64,000 nucleotides of DNA from Chrysopilus asiliformis (lineage: Eukaryota > Arthropoda > Insecta > Diptera > Rhagionidae): positions 74,278,188-74,342,187 of the forward strand of contig OZ035961.1 in the NCBI GenBank assembly GCA_964034945.1, written 5' to 3'. This document shows positions 56,901-64,000 of this stretch, one piece after another (position 1 is the first letter of the stretch; every line of letters begins with the position of its first letter). Below the pieces are notes generated by a model. The model was not told the origin of the DNA, did not search any database, and saw only the letters and a program-made list of their open reading frames with translations. Both the position numbers and the translations under genes were made by a program.

Positions 56901-57498
56901 ATTTCGTCCACTTCCATCAACTCCGGATCAATGCTTTACCATCAAGAGTCAGGACTAACCGTGGCCGTCATGGAAACATCAACTGCAGAGCAGGCTGCAA
57001 GAGCACTGAAACAACCCTACATATAGTGCAACAATGTTTCAGAACACATGGCGGTCGTATATTGAGGCATGACAGAATAGTATATATGTTATGCGAAGAG
57101 TTTGAGCGGCTTGGATATGAGGTTAAAAGGGAGGCGACTATCGAGACGAGGGAGGGTAGGCGTAAACCGGATATCCTTTTATCTAAAGACGAGTCTGGGT
57201 TCTTCCTGGACGTGCAAGTAGTGAACGGAAATTATTTGGATAGAGCTCATGACACCAAGACAGCTAAATATAAGAATATAGACCATTTCGAAGATCAGCT
57301 CCTCTCCATACTGGATTGTTCTACAATTGAGTTTGGAGCAGTTTGGAGCAGCACCAACGAAGCCTAGACAACCTCAGGCGTTTGGGGGTATCCAAAAAGG
57401 TACTCTCGCGCATTGTAACCAATGTCATGAAAGGATCGTATCTGTCCTTCAAGAGATTTAGTCGTATGACCACGGTTCGTCCGGGATATGACTTATGA
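53964..57498 (+). pseudogene. R2 protein, copy B
   Basis: Domains as in copy A: C2H2 finger broken by TAA 54204-54206, Myb, RT (AYADDVILIS at 55923-55952) and RLE. It shares the TAG (56192-56194) and all frameshifts with copy A, but has TGG where copy A has TGA, so the thumb-to-RLE part (56207-57367) is open for 386 codons. A MITE interrupts 54598-54827. The C-terminal frame ends at TGA 57496-57498. Confidence 0.9.
54598..54827. mobile_element. piggyBac-type MITE in R2, copy B only
   Basis: TTAA at 54594-54597 and 54828-54831, ends CCCTCTAACCGGAAT and the complement of ATTCCGGCTAGAGGG (one mismatch). Copy A shows the empty TTAA at 23114-23117. A different family from the 216-bp MITEs. An internal stem CCGCCTTTAGGCGG lies near the right end. 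Confidence 0.95.
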
Positions 57499-57753
57499 AT
57501 TTGAAGGATGGATACTAATTCCGCCAGGGTCCTTAGAGGGATCTCTCCTGGACGGTCTGGAAACATTAGTTTTTTGGATTAATTAACACCTTACCGACCG
57601 TATCCGGTAACCTAGCGGTCCTTTAGGATTCAATTTCTATGGGCTCGCGGAACAAGGATAAAATAACATTGTAAGAGTAGGATTCCCTTCAGGGATTCTG
57701 CTAAAAGATGTAATTTTAAATTTTTCGATACGCAATGGTGCCTTCGGGCATAC

Positions 57754-57754
<1 letters not shown>

Positions 57755-57814
<60 letters not shown>

Positions 57815-57831
57815 TACTGTCCCTATCTACT
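57755..57831 (+). rRNA. 28S segment between the R2 and R1 sites, copy B
   Basis: Identical to 26041-26117. Confidence 0.95.
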
Positions 57832-58273
57832 CAGTTCGAGTTCAGATTTCGTTGCGAGCAGACGTGCTTTTCAGTCGCTCTTAAATTGTGCTTGAATTTA
57901 GAGTCGTGATAGTTTTGGCAAACAGTAGTTGAAGTGCCGTTACATTCATTGTGCGAGATCCTTTGTGGATAATTTTTGAACCTTTTGATTTGATTGTGAA
58001 GTGCTTGTGCGATCTGTGGCTATTGTGCTCTTGGTACACGTGTACTTTGAATAACAATAGCTATTGTTGGACACAGTTGGTGAATTACAGTTGTGAGGAC
58101 TAGAAGAAGAACAATTACCGTTGATTGGAATTGCTGGAGAATAAGTATCGTTAAAATAAATAAAAATAAAATATATTGAGTTTTATTTTTGTATTGATTG
58201 CTTATTATTGATATTGCTTGGAATTTTGTTTTTGGTTATTGTTTAAATAACGGTAGTTTTGTGGTGGTCTGTC

Positions 58274-59632
58274 ATGCCACCCAAAAAAGTTAGTGGGTCG
58301 GGCAAGCCGGTGAGTGGGAGTTTGTCGGACTCCCTGAGGAGAAGGGGAGGAAAAAGCCGACGTGCCCGAGTGTCACCGGTGAAAGCGAGGTGCCCATGAG
58401 CACCACCGATGGCGAGGTGGAGGAGAGGGTCGACCTCAGCAGTGTGCTGCGGTCGATGAAGAACGCTGCAGCAGAGGAGCGCCGTGGGAGAAGCTCCTCG
58501 ACTGTAGTAGAGAAAGAAAGCGGCAAAAGTGGGCCAAGTAAGACCGCTATGCAGAAGGGGGTGGCTCAAGTAGTGGGGCCAAAGCAGCTGCGTGTGGCGT
58601 TAGAGCAGTGTAAACCCCCGACTGCTGGACCCAAGGTGGTCAGAAAACTTGCGGAGCCTGATGCCGATATTGAGGGAGTATTGGCAGAGGTGAAGCGGAT
58701 GGGCTGTCGACTCGACAAAGTAATGGTCGAAAATGGCGCCCAAGCAGAGCTGATGGCAGCCATACATGTTGTGGTTGCGGATTATGCCGTTGTCATCGGT
58801 CGTCTGCTGGCAAAAAACGAGCGGCTACAAGGTAGGCTGGAAGCTACCGGTAGAGCCACTGAGTCGGTGCCCGGTCACCCAGGCCGTTAGGCCCAAGCCG
58901 GTGGAGACGTGGTCGGTTGTGGTGAAGAGTAGGAAACCGAACGTCTCAGCGAAAGATGTGGCTACTACAGTAATGAAAGAAGTAGCACCAAGTCTAGGGG
59001 TTAGGGTGCATGCGGTGAACCCTCTTAAATCCGGGGCGGTTGCCATTAGGGTACCCTCGGAGAAAGAGAGGAAAAAGGTGGTGGAGAACACAAAGTTCGA
59101 TGAGTGTGGTCTGGATGTGACCGTTAAGGACAAGCTGGGGCCTCGAGCCATCATTCATGATGTCAACTGTTCGATTAGCACGGATGAATTGATGGCTGAC
59201 ATTCGCAGCAACCATTTCGCGGAGATGCCCCTTGAGAAATTCTCGAAGAGCATCCGTATTATTAGCCGCCCCATTAGGGAGGGTCTGGACGCTAAGTCCA
59301 ACGTGATTCTAGAGTGCACGGGTGAAATTGTCGAGGCCCTTATAGCTGCCGACCGTGTCTATGTGAAGTGGTTTTCGTACCGTGTGCGGGGCCATGATTT
59401 GGTGCCGGCATGCTTCCGGTGTTTGGGTTTCGACCACAGGGTCGCGGATTGCAGAGCAAAGGAGACAGTGTGCGCGCGTTGCTGCCAGGGTGGGCATAAT
59501 GCCTCCTCTTGTGGCAATGCCGTGCACTGCCGAAATTGCGAGTTCCGCGGCCTTCCGGCCGGACACTCATTCCGGTCGCCCGCATGCCCGGTGTATGCGG
59601 CTCTGGTCGCCCGGATGCAGGCAAGGCACTAA
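58274..59632 (+). pseudogene. R1 ORF1, copy B
   Basis: Same start and same A-run frameshift as copy A, so MSTTDGEVEERVD follows in the second frame (from 58396). The hAT site near 58445-58455 is empty. A private 80-bp deletion after 58874 (equivalent to 28618-28697) shifts the frame; the remainder from PVTQAVRPKPVETWS to the three zinc knuckles and TAA 59632 is open. Inactive. Confidence 0.9.
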
Positions 59633-59634
59633 TC

Positions 59635-62600
59635 ATGATTAGGGTCTTGCAACTCAACTGTCAGGGTTCTGTTTCAGTTATGCATGAGTTGGGTGAGTTT
59701 ATGTGTGAATCTGGAGCTAGTTTCGCCCTGTTGCAGGAGCCCTATTCTGTGCGAGGCTCGGTTAGAGGCCTCCCCTCAGGCATGAAAGTCTTCGCGTCTG
59801 AGGGACAGATAGGTGCAGCGGTGGTTGTGCATGACGCAACAATAGAATGCTTGAAGATGGAAGATCTTACGAGTGAATGGGGTGTGTGTGTATGGGTTAA
59901 AGGCCTCTTTGGAGAACTTTTTCTCATAAGTGTGTACTGCACGTTTGGTGACGATCTGGGTCCGTACCGGGCGTACCTGGATGGGGTTTTTCCGCTGATT
60001 GGCGGCAAAGCCATCATCTTGGCATTGGACGCGAATGCCCTCTCACCGATGTGGCACAGCAAGAGTGCCGAGCGCACATCTTGCCATCGTGCTATACGTC
60101 GGTGGGAGGAGCTGAGCGAGTGGTTCCTCGCGAACCGGATGCACCCTATCAACGAGCCGTCCGAATATTATACATTCGACGGACCCAGAGGCGTCAGTGA
60201 CATTGATGTCACATGTGTGAGTGATGTTGCTGCTTCGCGTGGCTTTACATGGCGGATAGCCCCAGGGTGGGGGCCCAGTGACCACGCCCTCATTGAGGTC
60301 ATTATGACCGGTGGTGAGGATGTGGCTGCTGTGGATCTGCCGGGTGGAGTTGCGTGGAGCACAAAAGGGTGTGATTGGATAGCCTACGAGTCTTCGGTTA
60401 GGGAGTATGCTGAACGCATGCCTCTGCCGGAATTCGTAGAGCTCAGTGTGGATGAACAGCTTAAGTTCGTCCAAGAATGCATGGAGAGTGTGAATGGTGA
60501 GATGCTTGGGACTATCCGGATGGTGAATCCCAAGCGGGTAAAGTGGTGGACGCCTGTGCTCACTCGTAAGAGATGTGAGGTCAGACGTCTTAGGCGAAAG
60601 TTCCAAAGAGCTCGTCTGAATGGGAGTCCTGATTCTGAGCAGCGTAGGCTTGAATACAGGACTGGTATGTATGAGTACCAAGGACTGCTTAGGCAATCCA
60701 AGGAGGATGACTGGAAGCGCTTCGTGGGTGAGAATGCCGAGGACCCATGGGGCCAAGCCTATAGTCTGTCGGGGAAGGAATACGAGGCATGAAGTATGTA
60801 GTATAAGAGTTGCTGGCAACCCTATACCGACATGGAGTGACAGTATGAATGTGCTGGTGAATGAGTTCTTTCCGAGATCTGAGCCGACGCCACCCTTTCG
60901 TGACAGTGTGGAAGAGCGGGGAGAAATCCCCCCTCTTGGACACTGGGAGATCGATGGGAGTATGGCTAGGCTAAAGTCGAGGAAATCGCCTGGGTGGGAT
61001 GGGATGACTGGCGAAATGTGTAAAAGCATTTGGCGCGCCATCCCGGATCATATACAGGCGATGTATGAAAAGTGTTGGAGCGAAAGATGTTTCCCCGCCG
61101 CTTGGAAAACAGCCAGGGTAGTTGTGCTGTTGAAGTCGCCGGACAAAGATAGGAGTAACCCTCGGTCGTATACGGGCATTTCTCTGCTTCCAGTGCTTGG
61201 AAAAGTACTGGAGCGGATACTTGTCCAGCGATTGGAGGAGAAACTGTCTGGACTTGTGTCTGACAGACAGTATGGCTTTCGTCCAGGTAGATCCACCTAC
61301 GACGCGTGGATGTCCGTAAAAGAGCAAGTTGCTCTGAGTGAACGTAAGTACGTGCTCGGTGTGTTTGTGGATTTCAAGGGTACTTTTGATTACTTGAGCT
61401 GGTCCTCAGTAATTCAGAAGCTGCGTGAAGTGGGGTGTGATGAAGTCACTCTCTGGCAGAGTTACTTCTCTGGTCGGAGGGCCTTTGTCCGCGGTACCAC
61501 TGACTGTGTCTGGGTTCATGTTGAGAGAGGCTGTCCTCAGGGCTCCGTCGCAGGTCCATTTATATGGAACCTGATGATGGATGAGTTGCTTGTGCAACTA
61601 CAGTCTGTATGCAAGATCTGTGCGTATGCTGACGACCTGCTCATCCTCATTGAGGGTAACTCCCGAAATGAGCTTGAGCAAAACGGTGCAGCCTTCATGC
61701 GCACAGTGTATGAATGGGGAGAGAAAGTGGGAGTCAGTGTATCGTCCGAGAAGACTGTGACAATGCTTCTCAAGGGAAGCTTGTCGCACAATCGACCCCC
61801 GTTGATTAGAGTTGGTGAATGGAGCCTCAGGTACGTGACAAATGTCAAATATCTGGGCATCAGTATGGGTGAGAAGATGAACTTCTATGTTCATCTGCGT
61901 GAGTTGCGGGGACGTATACTTGGGCTTGTAGGCATGATAAGGCGTGTGATGCGGCGTGACTGGGGTTTGAGCAGACGTGCGGTCAGAAAAATTTATGATG
62001 GTCTGTTCGTTGCCTGTGCGACTTATGGAGCACCTGTACTCCATGAGTGTGTGAGCACGGTCAAAGGCCGTGCCCTGATGAATGCGGTCCAGCGTGTTAT
62101 TCTGTATGCCTGCATACCGGTGTGTCGCACTGTGTCGACGGCTGTTATGCAGGTGCTCATGGGTGTGCCTCCTCTGGATCTGGAGGTCATACGTCGCAGT
62201 ATGGCCTTCAGAATCCGGAGGGGTTTACCCCTGGGTGCCGGTGACTGGTTTTCGAGCAGTGCAATTCGAGGTATAGATCGAGTGCGTGTTAGTAGCATGC
62301 TGGATGAATGTATGTTCTCTATCTGGCAGAGTAGATGGAGTGAATGTGAGAACGGCCGTGTGACGTATGAATTTTTGAAGAATGTCCGGTCTGCTGGGGA
62401 TAGCCTTGACTTAGATTTCTGTCTGGGTCTGGGCTTCCTTATCACCGGGCATGGTAGTATGAATGCGTTCTTGTATGATAGAGGACTCTCCGATGTGGCA
62501 AGCTGTGCTTTGTGCGGTGCGCCACAGGAGAGTTGGTCACACATTCTGCGTGAGTGTACCGTTTATTCGGACCTACGCAGGAGGTGTGGCCTCAGTACGA

Positions 62601-62728
62601 TTAGCGGCGAAAGTGATCTGACCGTATGTCTGCGAGGGGATAACTTTGCTCGTATGAATGTGTATGGCCGAATGGTGTTTGAACGTAGGAAGCAGTTGCT
62701 CATGGGTGTTGGGCTTGCGGGATCTTGA
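59635..62728 (+). pseudogene. R1 ORF2, copy B
   Basis: Same domains and the same frameshift near 60780-60796 as copy A. Protein differences are few, for example KRLEE/QRLEE and WCSV/WSSV, with YADD and the SDH motif kept. Confidence 0.92.
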
Positions 62729-63386
62729 TCCGGCTGTCTAGCGGCATGTTGTGTTGTTTTCGTCCTTGTCCTGTCTTGTACTGTCCAGTACAGTCCTGTA
62801 CAGTCCGCATGTTGTGTAGTTCAATGTGTTGTTTTTTGTACGCAGGGGGGTGGTACTTTGTACCATCACCGGGTGAAAGACTAAGGTCGATTCCGGTGAA
62901 GCATTTGGGGAGTCCCTACCCCACGTACCCGAAGAGGAGGGTGACCAGTCCCGCGTTCTACAAGGAACAGTACTGGTAGTATCTCATTGAGGTACGAGCC
63001 TGACCAGAGGTAACATTGTTAATCTGATACCACGGGAGTCGGGGAGCCCATGGAATTAACATATTTTTCCACCCCCGACAATGGAGAGGCCCCTTGGGGA
63101 GCAAACGTGGTGGCTGTGGTTTAACACCCAAATGCGGGTAGAATCCTTCTGGGTTCGACGTGGAGTTGCGTTTTACAACCGGGTGCCGGGACCCATAGAA
63201 CGGCAGAGATTTAGATAGGTATCGCATCCAGCAGTATGATTGCTGGGCTTGTGACCAGCATAAACTGCTACTTCCATGCTTGCATGGAAGGGCGTTGATT
63301 GTCGTCCTTTTACAATCCGTGTCTGTGGAAGACCGTGGATTTAAGCCCCCGTGGCAAGTACCCACGTTAAACACTTCGACATTATC

Positions 63387-63400
63387 TGTCCCTATCTACT
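63387..63400 (+). repeat. 14-bp R1 target duplication, copy B
   Basis: TGTCCCTATCTACT between the two R1 elements, as at 33211-33224. Confidence 0.95.
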
Positions 63401-64000
63401 CACTTCCATCGTGGCATTAGCAGCGTACGGACGTGTTTTTGAATAGCTCTTGCAAGCAATAGTTTGTTTTTCTTTTGTGATTCACATATTTTTCGACATC
63501 GGCTTTGTTCATTGATATTCTATTGTGTATTTTTGGTTTCGACTTCGGCTGGTTTTGTGGACAAACCGTTTTGTGCTACGGTACTTTTGTGCACGTGCAC
63601 TTACAATAGTGACGCTGTTCTAATGCAGTGACTTTAGGGTGAGTGCACCTATCTCATTGTATATTGTCTGTTGGTGTTGGTTTGTATTTAAACTTACCAA
63701 AGTAGTTTGTGGTGGTGGTATGCCACCTAAAAAGATAAGTGGGGAGGGCAAGCCGGTGAGTGGGAGCTTGTCTGATTCCCCGAGGAGAAGGGTGAGGAAG
63801 AAGGCTGTCTATCCAAGCGTTACTGGGGACAGCGAGGTGCCGATGAGCACCACCGACGAAGAAATTGAGGAGAGGGTTGACCTCAGCAGTAAGCTGCGGT
63901 CAATGAAGGCTGCATCAGAGGAGCGCCGGGGAAGTGGCTCCTCTATAGTAGCACAATTGCAAGAAAGCGGTGTGAGTGGGGCCAGCGCGGTGGAATCTGG
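63401..64000 (+). mobile_element. Second R1 in tandem, copy B (cut by window end)
   Basis: Same 5' start CACTTCCATCGTGGC as 33225. ORF1 opens at ATG 63720 (MPPKKISGEGKPVSG) and is still open at 64000. Only a few differences from copy A. Confidence 0.9.

Larger units (their letters stand above)
53767..57754 (+). mobile_element. R2 retrotransposon, inactive, copy B
   Basis: 3988 bp, equal to copy A plus a 230-bp MITE and its TTAA duplication. Junctions with 28S are the same (TCTTAAG before, AGGTAGCC after). Confidence 0.95.
57832..63386 (+). mobile_element. R1 retrotransposon, inactive, copy B
   Basis: 5555 bp, with 5' UTR 57832-58273, ORF1, ORF2 and 3' UTR 62729-63386. Lacks the hAT element and has an 80-bp ORF1 deletion. 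Confidence 0.95.
42636..64000. repeat. Large direct duplication, copy B (cut by window end)
   Basis: Pairs with 14199-33824. Extra sequence relative to copy A comes from the TIR element 44776-47408, the template-switch duplication around 47801-48340 and the MITE 54598-54827. It lacks 162 bp of a hairpin, 80 bp of R1 ORF1 and the hAT element. Confidence 0.95.

Noticed and set aside
42636..64000. Copy B as a pure assembly duplicate
   Set aside because: Private insertions with proper target duplications, an 80-bp and a 162-bp deletion and scattered substitutions show it is a distinct sequence, though haplotype mis-joining is not excluded.

Overview
The window is non-bacterial, AT-rich, repeat-laden DNA from an animal, almost certainly an insect. 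It holds eukaryotic 28S rRNA sequence carrying the arthropod site-specific retrotransposons R2 and R1 at their exact 28S target sites, together with hAT, piggyBac, Tigger/pogo, Helitron, jockey-like and Ty3/gypsy-like relics. The AT-rich 28S expansion segments and conserved blocks look like Diptera from memory; I cannot name a species. There are no operons, no CRISPR arrays and no ordinary single-copy host gene that I recognise. The most plausible intact protein-coding gene is a small spliced gene inside a DNA transposon (45519-46263, minus).

Region 1 (1-14198) is nested transposon debris. It starts in a decayed R1 fragment. A palindrome with about 1-kb arms follows (333-5999). Its left arm is split by a 2.7-kb element with CACTG termini, which itself holds a Tigger-type MITE, an internally deleted transposon protein and a hAT-type fold-back element. 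Its right arm is broken by a Helitron (6000-7323). Next come a decayed Tigger transposase, a 16-bp satellite split by a MITE, a gypsy integrase relic, a hAT zinc-finger relic and dispersed repeats.

Region 2 (14199 to about 35075, copy A) and Region 4 (42636-64000, copy B) are two head-to-tail copies of one block. In order each has a 121-bp minisatellite, a perfect hairpin, jockey-like and other reverse transcriptase fragments, a 2.5-kb segment bounded by inverted repeats, a gypsy RT/RNase H fragment, an ITS2-like stretch, the 5' part of 28S rRNA, a full-length but dead R2, 77 bp of 28S, a full-length but dead R1, a 14-bp R1 target duplication, and the start of a second, diverged R1. Both copies share the same 28S core deletion and the same R2 and R1 stops and frameshifts, so the block was already dead before it was duplicated. 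Each copy then gained private changes. Copy A has a hAT element in R1 ORF1 and an extra R2 stop. Copy B has a 2.6-kb TIR element with a spliced gene, a piggyBac-type MITE in R2, an 80-bp deletion in R1 ORF1, a lost hairpin arm, and a template-switch rearrangement.

Region 3 (35076-42635) separates the copies. It holds a 211-bp tandem repeat, fold-back elements, tRNA-like B-box (SINE-like) units, a Helitron 3' end and a tandem pair of about 900-bp repeats also found at 12748-13592.

The genes here do not work together as a pathway. The window reads as a decayed, duplicated rDNA-derived locus colonised by successive waves of mobile DNA.
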